A stretch of 34,408 nt of DNA from Candidatus Latescibacterota bacterium (GTDB taxonomy: Bacteria > Latescibacterota > UBA2968 > UBA8231). The position numbers were made by a program, and so were the translations under genes. Where the stretch lies: NCBI GenBank assembly GCA_009691525.1, contig SICG01000029.1, positions 1 to 34,408 on the forward strand. The letters are read 5' to 3'. Below, in pieces: positions 1-8,314 of this stretch. The notes below the pieces were generated by a model that was not told the DNA's origin, searched no databases, and worked only from the letters and a program-made list of their open reading frames with translations. The stretch's first letter is position 1. Each line of letters opens with the position of its first letter.

Positions 1-3
1 TCG

Positions 4-38
4 CCGTCCCTCGTCCATGCGGGCGCGAGGAGGGACGG
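4..38. repeat. Short inverted repeat (hairpin) at the left edge
   Basis: Nine bases at 4-12 (ccgtccctc) pair exactly with 30-38 (gagggacgg). After one mismatch two more pairs follow, around a loop rich in G and C. No T-run follows on either strand, so it is not a convincing terminator. It lies just beyond the premature end of the phosphoethanolamine-transferase gene and may belong to the sequence that replaced that gene's 3' end. Confidence 0.4.
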
Positions 39-83
39 TATTGGCCGCTTCGCACGGGTAGTTGATGCACGACACCCGACGGG

Positions 84-1166
84 TCAGCCATCGCCACACA
101 GACTCAACCTGAGGTCTACCGCCTCTGATGTAATACCGGCGCAGTGCAGCACGCTATGGAATAGGCGCTCATGAGTGAACGCACGGTTCCGGTTCTTCAG
201 GACCGCCCAGAAGCGGCCCTGGTTGGATATCCACTCCGTCCAGAAGCCGTGCTTTCTGAAGATTGAGATAAACGAGGTCTCCCGGTACGCCGCACGGAGA
301 TCGGAGGGGGAGGAGCGTGTGAACATGCAGGGGAGGGCGTACCTCGTGAGAGACTCCAGACTCGATGCCCCAGGGAACGCAAGCGCGGCCCGCTCTTCGA
401 GCCGCGGTGATGTCGGCCTAACATAGCCGTTAATATGGAAGTGGTCGGACCTGGCTGATTCGCCGATGATCAAGACGACGACCAAGTCCTCACCCTCGAA
501 CGTTGACGGCAGGTCTGCCAAGTTCTGTCGGGTCTTCAACAACTGGTCCAAGGTGCGCTGCTCACGGAGGTAGATGAAACTCTTCGCGAAGAGGCTTAGA
601 GGCAGTATCTGCTCCGTGAGGCTACGCGTCCCTTGGGGAATGCGCACGACCCAGTTTGCCAGCACTGCTATCATGGTCAGCTCAACCCCGCCTCGCAGGC
701 TTGGAGGACGGAACCGGTGGACGAAGAGCAGGCTCAGGCAGCCTGCGGCGGCCAGTGCGGCGAGGACAAAAAGGATTAGCTGGCCACTCAGAACCCCCAA
801 AGTCTCGTGGGCGTTCGTCTCAAAGACCAAGGCGATGGTGTTCTCATTGAGGTAGAAACCGAAGGTAGCAGTGAAATAGGCGACGCAAGCACTGAGGCCG
901 CAGAGAATCGGAACGGTCGACACGAAAACGTGTCGGTTCAGGGAAAGGAGCGCGAAGAGCCACAGGACAGAGAGCGCCGACCTGACTGTGGCAAGGACTA
1001 GTAGCAGATTGTCTTCAGCGCTGAAGAGCCGGAAGTGAACCCCGTTGAACGCGGATGTGAACACAATTGAGAAGAACAGCAGGAAACCGGCCGATGGTGA
1101 CCAGAGGGCTCTTCTGAAAAGATCTGTTACCATGGGGGACAGCTTCCGGCACTGGCCCAGTGACAT
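84..1166 (-). pseudogene. Phosphoethanolamine transferase (EptA/MCR-like), C-terminally truncated
   Basis: The 360-residue product starts with a hydrophobic N-terminal half of about five membrane segments, as in inner-membrane enzymes that move phosphoethanolamine onto lipid A or other glycans. The sulfatase-like periplasmic domain then begins with IIGESARSDHFHINGY, which carries the family's metal-binding glutamate. Next comes SLTRYALPCMF, whose threonine lines up with the phosphoenzyme-forming threonine of the family. The reading frame stops after LRLSLCGDG, where homologues of about 540 residues continue into the rest of the catalytic domain. Neither other frame downstream restores it within the window. 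The ATG at 1166 has GGAG about eleven bases upstream; a second ATG twelve codons in has no ribosome site. The missing metal-ligand residues make it probably inactive. The gene looks less G+C-rich than its neighbours, which would fit acquisition by transfer. Confidence 0.72.
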
Positions 1167-1584
1167 AGAATTTCTAACTCCCTGTTTTTACTGAGAAATT
1201 CAAAGCGCCTAGTCATTTCACGCTTCTCATTACTACCCAGGACGTCCCTGTTGTAGCTGTAGCTAGGACGGGTATTGGGGCTGGAGATTTTCTGACTCTG
1301 GATTGCACAACCCATAGTTTCTTAATGAAAAGGCATTCCCATCACGCTGAATTAGTGCCCCCGTGCCAACAACAATAACGACCCTCGCCCGGACAAGTTC
1401 CACCGGCGCCCGGCCCGTCTACCCGACGCTCTTCCGGAAACGCACCACGCTGAAGGAGAAGATCAACGCCCCGGGGTCAGGACCGCCCCCACCTGACAGT
1501 GACGTGCTGGGACCCGGAGCCTGGTCGGTTGAAAGCCAAATGAAGAGATCTTCGTCGGGACAACGCCCCCCCTTCTCCCAGGAC
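1167..1584. other. 418-nt intergenic stretch with one gene fragment
   Basis: No intact gene is visible between the truncated phosphoethanolamine-transferase gene and the enolase-superfamily gene. The first half (about 1167-1340) is relatively A+T-rich and shows no tRNA-like fold or clear promoter. The second half contains the ABC-2 permease remnant described separately. No strong terminator is seen after the stop codon of the long minus-strand cluster at 1585. Confidence 0.6.
1419..1472 (-). pseudogene. Fragment of an ABC-2 permease 3' end, paralogous to 27642-27695
   Basis: Read on the minus strand, this segment encodes ALIFSFSVVRFRKSVG followed by TAG. It matches the last codons and stop of the ABC-2 permease part of the gene at 27642 at 48 of 54 bases. 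Three of the six differences are synonymous and the other three give conservative changes (V to A, V to L, M to V). The match ends sharply on both sides. The substitution pattern suggests it diverged as a coding copy, so it is best read as the stub of a second, otherwise lost permease gene. Confidence 0.6.
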
Positions 1585-2715
1585 TCAGCTATCCACCTGG
1601 TAGCGCCGCAGGGCATCCTCGTCCAACTCGACGCCCAGGCCCGGACCGTCGGGGACGGTTGCGTAACTATCGCGGAATTCGATGGGGGTGGCCAACAAAT
1701 TGTGGACCCGCTGATGGCTGAGGATGTCGCTGGGATAGGTGCAGTTGGGCGCCGCACCGCAGGCGTGTATCATGGCGGCATCGAGGATACCCAACTCGTG
1801 GCCCGAGCCGTGCCAGACCGGGATGCCAGCCTCGCCAGCCAGGTACGAGCGGGCCACGAACTCGGCCATGTTGCCGGCGCCCAGGTTGAATACTGAACAG
1901 GCCTCGGCGCTGATGGCGCGAACCATGCCGCGCACCCCCTCGCGGTTGAGGTACAGGTGCATGGCGATAGGGATGCTCATCTGGTCGCGGAGTTTGCGGT
2001 AGTCGTCCAGGGCGTCGGCTCGCGGCGGTGGGTCCTCGATCACCAGCACATTCCCCACGGCCTCGAGTTCCCTGACCACCGGCAGGAAATCCCCGTCGTA
2101 CCAGCCCATAAGATCAACGGTGATCTTCAGCGCGGGGGAAACAGAGGCAAAGATCTCCAGTGCCCGGGACAAGGGCAGGAAACGTTTCATCTTGATGCCG
2201 GTGAAGCCCAGGGCCACTGCCCGCTCGGCCACGGCCTTCAGCCCTTCCGGGGTGTGCCCTTTGGCAGACCAGTAATGCACCGGAACCCGGCGCTGGGCCA
2301 GCCCTCCCAACAGGCGCCACACCGGCCAGCCCACTGCTTTGCCCACGATGTCGTAGAAGGCCACCTCAAAGGCCCCCGACTGCCGGGACAGGTCGAAGTC
2401 CAGCACATTCTTGCCCTTCAACGCTTCGGCAGCCTGAAACAGGCGTACCACCCCCTCCGAGTCCGGGCTGCCCATCCGACCAGTCTCGCCCAGGCCCACG
2501 ATCCCCGCATCGGTGTGCACCTTGACGATGTACCTGGGAGCTTCGTTGGGGGTGCCAGCGGGCATGATTCCCTCCTGATAGGGCACGCAGACGCGAAAAA
2601 ACTCGACGTCGGTGATGGTCAGCCTCTCCGTCCGGCCGGCAGGGGGCAAGGTTGCCAGCCGCCCGGAATCAGGAGCGGAAGTGGAGCCTTCGCTACGCGC
2701 ATCGTTGCGTTGCAT
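1585..2715 (-). CDS. Enolase-superfamily protein (mandelate racemase / muconate lactonizing type)
   Basis: A 376-residue cytoplasmic protein of the usual length for this superfamily, whose members abstract a proton next to a carboxylate, often dehydrating or epimerising sugar acids. An N-terminal capping domain leads into a barrel domain. The K-x-K motif (TGIKMKRF) is present, as are the first two metal ligands, D in KITVDLMG and E in LVIEDPPP. Where the third acidic ligand is expected the sequence reads IPIAMHLYLN, with histidine instead. Near the C-terminus HGSGHELGILDAA may carry the opposite acid/base. I chose the ATG at 2715 because AAGGAG precedes it by six bases and it clears the upstream gene; the open frame itself extends to 2820. 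It is the last gene of the long cluster. Substrate unknown. Confidence 0.82.
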   Translation of the reverse strand: MQRNDARSEGSTSAPDSGRLATLPPAGRTERLTITDVEFFRVCVPYQEGIMPAGTPNEAPRYIVKVHTDAGIVGLGETGRMGSPDSEGVVRLFQAAEALKGKNVLDFDLSRQSGAFEVAFYDIVGKAVGWPVWRLLGGLAQRRVPVHYWSAKGHTPEGLKAVAERAVALGFTGIKMKRFLPLSRALEIFASVSPALKITVDLMGWYDGDFLPVVRELEAVGNVLVIEDPPPRADALDDYRKLRDQMSIPIAMHLYLNREGVRGMVRAISAEACSVFNLGAGNMAEFVARSYLAGEAGIPVWHGSGHELGILDAAMIHACGAAPNCTYPSDILSHQRVHNLLATPIEFRDSYATVPDGPGLGVELDEDALRRYQVDS

Positions 2716-2776
2716 GACAGTCTCCTTGTTGGATTTGTCCGGGGTCCACGAAAGATCTGCAGCGATCGCCCGAAGC

Positions 2777-3271
2777 TCAGGGCTGTCGCGCCGCCTTCCA
2801 CGCGGGGATACCTCTTGCATCTCTGAGGATCAGGATCTGTTTCCCTTTCTTGACCTGCGCGGCGACGATGGCAGGTTTTCCCCCCAACTTGACCCGCGAT
2901 CCAGTAACCTCGATTCGATCGTGGGCTTTGAGCTGGACGCTCTGCCGGCGCAGGAACGATTCCGGGCCTAACTGCACGGCGATGGTTTCTTTGTCCGTCT
3001 TCAGCTGCAGGCGGATCGCACTCTTCGGGGAATTGGGCGCAAACTCGATCACTTCGCCCTTCAGGGTCTCGATGGTCTGGAAATCGAAGATCACGATCGG
3101 GTCGTGGATCGATTTCGGCTTCTTCGCCGCCAGTGTCGGCTGCGGCGCATCAGCAGTCGCAGCGGTCTTGGCGCTGCTGTCGGGGGTGCTGCTTGCCGGC
3201 GCCGGCTGGGCTCCAGTCACCCCCACTCTCCCTACCAATGCAAACGCCGCCAGGGAAATTAGTCGGTTCAT
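2777..3271 (-). CDS. Small exported protein with an OB-like domain
   Basis: A 164-residue protein with an N-terminal signal peptide (MNRLISLAAFALVGRVGVTGAQPAP), an Ala/Pro/Ser-rich linker to about residue 50, and a compact C-terminal domain of alternating strands. The segment LGPESFLRRQSVQLKAHDRI and the following EVTGSRVKLGGKPAIVA resemble small periplasmic proteins often labelled generically as DNA-binding, though export argues against that role. The ATG overlaps the stop of the upstream TPR gene as ATGA and follows AAGGAGG by about five bases, so translation is probably coupled. I recognise the general domain type but no specific function. Its place after the CRTAC1-like and TPR genes suggests a periplasmic accessory part. 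Confidence 0.7.
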   Translation of the reverse strand: MNRLISLAAFALVGRVGVTGAQPAPASSTPDSSAKTAATADAPQPTLAAKKPKSIHDPIVIFDFQTIETLKGEVIEFAPNSPKSAIRLQLKTDKETIAVQLGPESFLRRQSVQLKAHDRIEVTGSRVKLGGKPAIVAAQVKKGKQILILRDARGIPAWKAARQP

Positions 3272-4578
3272 TGGTCCTCCTTCATTCGATCTCGCACTGG
3301 TTGCCCGAGTTCCTGCAGAGCGGTGCGTGCTGCCGCGAAGGTGGAGTCCAACTCCAGAGCCCTGCGATAGGCCTTTTCCGCCAGGGAAACCTTGCCGTAC
3401 TGAGCATAGGTAGTGCCCAGGTTAAAATGAGCCACTGCGTCGCGCGGATGGTATTTGATGATGTCTTTGTACCTGGCCACCTCCTTGTGGTAGGCGCTCA
3501 ATTCCTTGAAAATATTGAGCGTTTTTTCTCCTGCCGCGGTATTCCCGCTCCTGAGGTACGCCATGCCCAAATTGTAATGGGCTTCGGCGTTCTCGGGAGC
3601 CAGTTGAATAGCGTGTTCCAGGAGGGTGACCGCTTCGGGGTACTGGCCTTCTTTGAAGCGCAGCGCACCGAGCTGGTAATAGGCGTCCCCGTACTGGGGG
3701 TTTCCCTCGATGGCCTGCTGATAGTGCCGCACCGCCTCCGCGAGGTTGTTCTGGTGCTCGTGGATCACCCCGCGGTGGTAATGGGCCTCGGCGAGGCCGC
3801 GCGGGTCCAGGGCGAGCGCCCGCTCGAAGTATTCTGCGGCGCGTTCCTCTGCGCCCTGCTGCGCGTAGACCAACCCGATATTGTAGAGTACCTGCGCCTG
3901 ACTGGCGTCCAGAGAAAGCGCTTTCTCGTAGGTCTTGATGGCATTGCCGTACTCGCCGAGGTGCGCGTAGGCCAAGGCCAGGTTGTTATAGGCCTCGACG
4001 ATCCTGGGATCTAGCTGGAGCGCCCTCTCGCCCATGGCAACCGCGTCCTGGTACTGTTCCTCGCCGAAGTAGATCCGACTGAGATTGTAATAGGCCCCTG
4101 CAAATCCGGTGTCCAGGGCAATGGCCTTTTGGTGGGCTTCGATCGCTCGATCGACCTGCCCCATTTCCCAATAGACCATTCCTAGGTTGGCGTGGAGGAA
4201 CGGAGAAGTGGGCTGGGTCCGGAGCACCTGCTCCAGTGTCTGGACGGCCTCCTCGAACCGCCGCGTTTTGGCCAGCGCGATTCCCAAGCCAATACCTGCC
4301 GTTGCCAGATTGGGGTTTTTCTGCAGCGCCTGCCGGTACTGGTCTTCGGCCTGGGCATATTGCCCGCGGCTCAGGGAGGTGTTGCCGAGCTGGCAGAGTT
4401 GATCGGCCTCCTGTACCGCCACCCGCGCCGCCAGCCGCGCAGCCTCCTCTGCTCTCTGGGCCGCCAGATAGAACCACCCCGATATCGCGGCCAGCACCAG
4501 CACCCCGATGGCGATCCACAGGCCGATTCTGCGCTTGGGATTGTGTTCCCCCCTGGGGCGAGGGTGTTTTTTGCTCAC
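3268..4578 (-). CDS. Membrane-anchored TPR protein
   Basis: A 436-residue protein with a basic N-terminus, one membrane segment (about residues 18-40, RRIGLWIAIGVLVLAAISGW) and then roughly ten tetratricopeptide repeats filling the rest, with typical signatures such as YNLGMAYLRSG and AYNNLALAYAHLGEYGNAI. TPR arrays are protein-binding scaffolds; here the array should lie in the periplasm. I placed the start at the GTG at 4578, which overlaps the TGA of the CRTAC1-like gene (GTGA) and follows a G-rich AAGGGGAGGGG site. The frame opens further upstream, but that part is Arg-rich and lies inside the neighbouring gene. CRTAC1-like and TPR proteins are commonly paired in the FCB group, so a shared complex is likely. 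Confidence 0.85.
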   Translation of the reverse strand: MSKKHPRPRGEHNPKRRIGLWIAIGVLVLAAISGWFYLAAQRAEEAARLAARVAVQEADQLCQLGNTSLSRGQYAQAEDQYRQALQKNPNLATAGIGLGIALAKTRRFEEAVQTLEQVLRTQPTSPFLHANLGMVYWEMGQVDRAIEAHQKAIALDTGFAGAYYNLSRIYFGEEQYQDAVAMGERALQLDPRIVEAYNNLALAYAHLGEYGNAIKTYEKALSLDASQAQVLYNIGLVYAQQGAEERAAEYFERALALDPRGLAEAHYHRGVIHEHQNNLAEAVRHYQQAIEGNPQYGDAYYQLGALRFKEGQYPEAVTLLEHAIQLAPENAEAHYNLGMAYLRSGNTAAGEKTLNIFKELSAYHKEVARYKDIIKYHPRDAVAHFNLGTTYAQYGKVSLAEKAYRRALELDSTFAAARTALQELGQPVRDRMKEDQ

Positions 4579-6335
4579 CTGACGGTCCCCTCCCCTTCGC
4601 GGATCTCGATGATCCGATCGGCGGGCACGGCGGTGAAGACCTCTATCTTGCCGCTGTGCCACCTGACCTCCAGTCGGTCTACGCTGGTATGAGCGCCCAG
4701 GCCGAAGTTCAGTCGCAGGTCGCTCTGCGACAGGTAACTGGCGCCGCTCTTGACCTCGCGGATCTGGGCATTCCCCCCGCAGACGATCCTGACGCGCGCT
4801 CCGATGGCCTCGCGGTTGCTGAGCTGTGTAACACCCCCCGCTAAAGCTCCGCTCTCTCCACCCGCACCTGCTGCCCCCGCCAGCCTGACTGCCAGCCAGT
4901 GGTTCGGGTCCGAACCCTCGTTTCGCAGCAGCGCCAGGGGACTGTTGGACGCCGATATCAGGAGGTCGACATCGCCGTCGTTGTCGCAGTCACCCAGCGC
5001 CACGCCTCTCCCGACTCTCTTGTCGCTGAGGGCTTTGCCCGCACTGGAGGTGACGTCCGCAAAGGTGAACGCGCCGCCGGGCTTCCGCCCGTTGTTCCGG
5101 AAAAGCAGGCTGGCCTGGGCGTAGGTCGACAATGGGTCGAACAGCTCGACGTTGTCCAGCACATGTCCGTTGGCCGTGAAGAGGTCCAGAAAACCGTCGT
5201 GGTCGAAATCGAGAAAACCGCCCCCCCAACCGACATAGGGAAGACTGACCCTGCCCGTGCCCGAGGAAAAGGAAGTATTCGAGAAGAATCCGTTGCCATC
5301 GTTGCGGAAGAGGGCATTGGGTTCCCCCTGGAAGTTCGTTACCCAGATGTCCAGGAGACCGTCGTTGTTGTAGTCACCCATATCCACCCCCATGCCCGCC
5401 TGGGTCCGGCCGTCCTCACTGTACGCGACCCCGGCGATCAAAGCCACGTCGGTGAAGTGGCCGCCGTCATTGCGATACAGATAATTGGGGGTCTGATCAT
5501 TGGCCACACACAAGTCCACATCCCCGTCGTTGTCGTAATCCCCCCACACCACCCCCAGGCCCTTGCCATCGGGGTCGGAAACTCCAGCCTGCCGGGTCAC
5601 GTCGGCGAACCTCCCGCCGCCCTCGTTACGGTAGAGAAAGTCGGAGGCCCCTTCGTAGTTGCTGGGGTGGGGATAGGTCTTGACCTTCTTTGCCAGGCTC
5701 TGCTTGGCCTTGTCTTCGGCCATGGCCATGTAGGGGACCAGATTCTCGCCGGGATGCTCCAGGGAGAAGGTCACGTACCTGGCCACATAGAGGTCGAGGT
5801 CTCCATCGCGGTCGTAGTCAGCAAAAGCACACCCGGTGCTCCATTGCCCGGCAGTGACCCCGGCCTCCTGGCTGCGGTCACTGAAGGTGCCGTCGCCGTT
5901 GTTGTGGTAGAGGGTGTTTCTGCCATAGTTGGTCACGTAGAGATCCTGGTAGCCGTCGCTATCGTAGTCCCCGGCGCAGCATCCCATCCCATATCCCACA
6001 AATTCCGCCTCGACGCCGGCCTTCTCGGCCAAATCCGCAAAACGGCCCCCGCCCGTATTCCGGTACAGGGCATCCTTGGCCTGGGGTTCGTTTTTCCCGG
6101 CCAGTGAATAGCCGTTGACCGCGTAGATGTCCAGGTTGCCGTCGCCATCGTAATCCCAGAAAGCGCATCCGGGACCCATGGTTTCGATGAAGTACTTCTG
6201 CGGATTCTCGCCGCCGCCGCCGCTCACGTGCCGGAAGGATATCCCTGCCGCCGCCGTGACATCCACGAATTGGTCTCCGGCAGCGCCGGCCTCCCCCCAG
6301 AGGGCGATCAGCAGCAATGGTACAATTGGTTTCAT
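4575..6335 (-). CDS. CRTAC1-like secreted VCBS/FG-GAP protein with ASPIC/UnbV domain
   Basis: A 586-residue exported protein. After a signal peptide (MKPIVPLLLIALWGEAGAAG) come about seven FG-GAP/VCBS repeats, each with a calcium-binding loop of the D-x-D-x-D-G-x-x-D type, for example DYDGDGNLD, DYDSDGYQD, DYDNDGDVD and DFDHDGFLD. These should form a beta-propeller. The last 80 residues form an ASPIC/UnbV domain (EAIGARVRIVCGG, later VDRLEVRWHSG). The family is abundant in environmental bacteria, is usually extracellular and is of uncertain function, probably adhesive. The ATG at 6335 gives a good signal peptide but has only a weak ribosome site; a TTG at 6374, overlapping the upstream stop, is the alternative. 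The gene ends in a GTGA overlap with the TPR gene. Confidence 0.88.
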   Translation of the reverse strand: MKPIVPLLLIALWGEAGAAGDQFVDVTAAAGISFRHVSGGGGENPQKYFIETMGPGCAFWDYDGDGNLDIYAVNGYSLAGKNEPQAKDALYRNTGGGRFADLAEKAGVEAEFVGYGMGCCAGDYDSDGYQDLYVTNYGRNTLYHNNGDGTFSDRSQEAGVTAGQWSTGCAFADYDRDGDLDLYVARYVTFSLEHPGENLVPYMAMAEDKAKQSLAKKVKTYPHPSNYEGASDFLYRNEGGGRFADVTRQAGVSDPDGKGLGVVWGDYDNDGDVDLCVANDQTPNYLYRNDGGHFTDVALIAGVAYSEDGRTQAGMGVDMGDYNNDGLLDIWVTNFQGEPNALFRNDGNGFFSNTSFSSGTGRVSLPYVGWGGGFLDFDHDGFLDLFTANGHVLDNVELFDPLSTYAQASLLFRNNGRKPGGAFTFADVTSSAGKALSDKRVGRGVALGDCDNDGDVDLLISASNSPLALLRNEGSDPNHWLAVRLAGAAGAGGESGALAGGVTQLSNREAIGARVRIVCGGNAQIREVKSGASYLSQSDLRLNFGLGAHTSVDRLEVRWHSGKIEVFTAVPADRIIEIREGEGTVR

Positions 6336-6370
6336 ATCACGGTTCGGGGGTTCGGGGACGTCTGCAGAAA

Positions 6371-8314
6371 TCAATACATGGGAATCCAGGTGCCTTTTAC
6401 ACCCGTTATTCCATCCACCACCAACCAGAAGCCGGCAGCGGCAAACTGGCCCAGGATCAGGCCGATGAAGAAAGGTACGGTTTTGCGGTAACCCCGGGGT
6501 CCACTGTACTTAAGTACACAGGACTTGATCAGCCAGGCCAGAAAGATCGAGAACCAGATATTGTCCATGACCCAATCTGCCGCCACGATAAACCCGATGG
6601 GATGGAGGGGCCACCATAGCAGATTCCGCTGTAGTAAGAGCAGCAACCCCATCACTGCCCCACCGATGCCCGTCAGGAACCAGCCCAGGCCGTCGGGTCC
6701 CGAGGGGGTAGAGATCTTGGCAGCGGCGTAGTCGAAGGGGTATTGGGGAAAGGACACGAAATATTGGGCGTAGAGGTTAGCGGCACCATGGTCGTACGCC
6801 ATGACCATGGTAGTCGCCAGCGAGGCGGCAAGGCTCAGAACCACTGCCAGGACTATGGCCCAGAAAAGCGGTCGCCGGCGGCGAGGTAGGCCCTCGCTCA
6901 TCTTCAGGCTGTTGGCGACCGGGGCCATGAGGAAGATCAACAAATCAGCGCCCCAGACAAAGGTTGAGGCCATGGCGATCATACCCTTTGCCCCCAGGGT
7001 CGATGAACCGATGCCGGAGATGACCAGGTCACAGGGTATCAGCCGGGGGGTCACGGTCGCCAGGCCGGTCTCGACGATGGCCCGCGTCAGGTAGAGAAAA
7101 GTGACAAAGGTCCCGAAAAGGAACACCGGGACGATCCACAGCGGCAGGCCAACCCGCCACAGCCAAGCCCCCATGACCGCTAGCCCCAGGATCAACCCCG
7201 CAACGGCCAACCGGTAGGAGAGAATCTCGTCGGTGTCGTCGATTGGGCGTTGGTGGCCAAGGGCCTTTTGCACTACCGCCTTAAGGTGGAGGCGCGCCGA
7301 CCAAAGCCCCCAGCAGATGAAGACGACCACCGCCCCGGTGGTCTGATGCCCCAGGATACCGATGGTCCCGCCGCCCCCGCTGAAGGGGGCCAGGCGCTCA
7401 GTGACGGTGATGCCCAACACCTCCAAGATGCCCAGCTCTGCGACCCTGAGCAGGTAAAACACCCAGAGGCCGACCGCTACGTTGGCCTGGATGAAATAGG
7501 AGAATCCCAGCATGAGAAAACTCAGCCGGAGGCCGAGGCCCACCGAATCCCTGAAGAGCGACACCGTGCTCGCCAACTCCAGGGTAGGGAAGAAAAAAAA
7601 ATGATTGTGCAGCGCCGTGAAGCTGTTGGCGATGAATGACAGGATGAGCCCGACCCAGAACAAGGTTCTTTTGAATACCGGCGGCAGAAGGCCATCTCCG
7701 CCTTCCTCAGGCATCATGGCCAGTGCGACCTGGGCCAGGGGGTAGATCAGGCGCTCGTGCTCCACCCACTGCCTCCGCAGCACCACCATCAGGCAGATGG
7801 TCGATAGATAGAAACCCCCGATGAACACCAGCCACCAGAAGACGGGCTCAACCCAGGGGAGCCAGGGAAGGGACACATTCGCCGGCAGGCCCTCGTAGAA
7901 ATACCGGATCGCCCGGTCGTCCTGGGGAATCATCCAGGAGGGTATATAGGGGAGAATCTGCTCTGCCCAGCCATTTTCCGGCGTGGCATAATAGAGAGGC
8001 CCGGAAATGGTGGCGAAGAGCATGCCGGTGAATCCCCTCGTGGTCACTGCCGTCCCGACGATCATCATCACAAAAACGACAATCAACTCACCGCGGCCCA
8101 GAGGCAGACGCCTGTTGATCAACCGAAGAACTGCCTGAAGGAAGAGCACCCAGACAAACAGGAGGAAAAAGGCGGCAGGTGTGTTGGCGGTGAGCGCCAT
8201 GTCCGTACCCTGGATCATCAGGGCGCCGTAGGGCGTGCCAACACCTATCGCGATACAGAGAAGTGCGCCGACAATAAAAGCTTTTGGAGTAAATGCCGGA
8301 GGGGAAAGGCTCAT
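6371..8314 (-). CDS. Polytopic membrane protein, DUF6785/DUF6784-like
   Basis: A 647-residue integral membrane protein with about 14 hydrophobic segments across the whole length and short polar loops. Segments such as RRQWVEHERLIYPLAQVALA and GGGGTIGILGHQTTGAVV match my memory of the DUF6785 family, which looks like a transporter (distantly oligopeptide-transporter-like) but has no established substrate. The start overlaps the preceding lipoprotein gene's stop as ATGA, so the two are probably translationally coupled. It is the only clear multi-span permease in the cluster and so the best candidate for moving a substrate across the inner membrane. Family placement is from recognition of sequence style and was not searched. 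Confidence 0.78.
   Translation of the reverse strand: MSLSPPAFTPKAFIVGALLCIAIGVGTPYGALMIQGTDMALTANTPAAFFLLFVWVLFLQAVLRLINRRLPLGRGELIVVFVMMIVGTAVTTRGFTGMLFATISGPLYYATPENGWAEQILPYIPSWMIPQDDRAIRYFYEGLPANVSLPWLPWVEPVFWWLVFIGGFYLSTICLMVVLRRQWVEHERLIYPLAQVALAMMPEEGGDGLLPPVFKRTLFWVGLILSFIANSFTALHNHFFFFPTLELASTVSLFRDSVGLGLRLSFLMLGFSYFIQANVAVGLWVFYLLRVAELGILEVLGITVTERLAPFSGGGGTIGILGHQTTGAVVVFICWGLWSARLHLKAVVQKALGHQRPIDDTDEILSYRLAVAGLILGLAVMGAWLWRVGLPLWIVPVFLFGTFVTFLYLTRAIVETGLATVTPRLIPCDLVISGIGSSTLGAKGMIAMASTFVWGADLLIFLMAPVANSLKMSEGLPRRRRPLFWAIVLAVVLSLAASLATTMVMAYDHGAANLYAQYFVSFPQYPFDYAAAKISTPSGPDGLGWFLTGIGGAVMGLLLLLQRNLLWWPLHPIGFIVAADWVMDNIWFSIFLAWLIKSCVLKYSGPRGYRKTVPFFIGLILGQFAAAGFWLVVDGITGVKGTWIPMY

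Noticed and set aside
1127-1315. Short minus-strand frame upstream of the phosphoethanolamine-transferase gene
   Set aside because: It overlaps the start of that gene in another frame, lacks a ribosome site and resembles no protein known to me.
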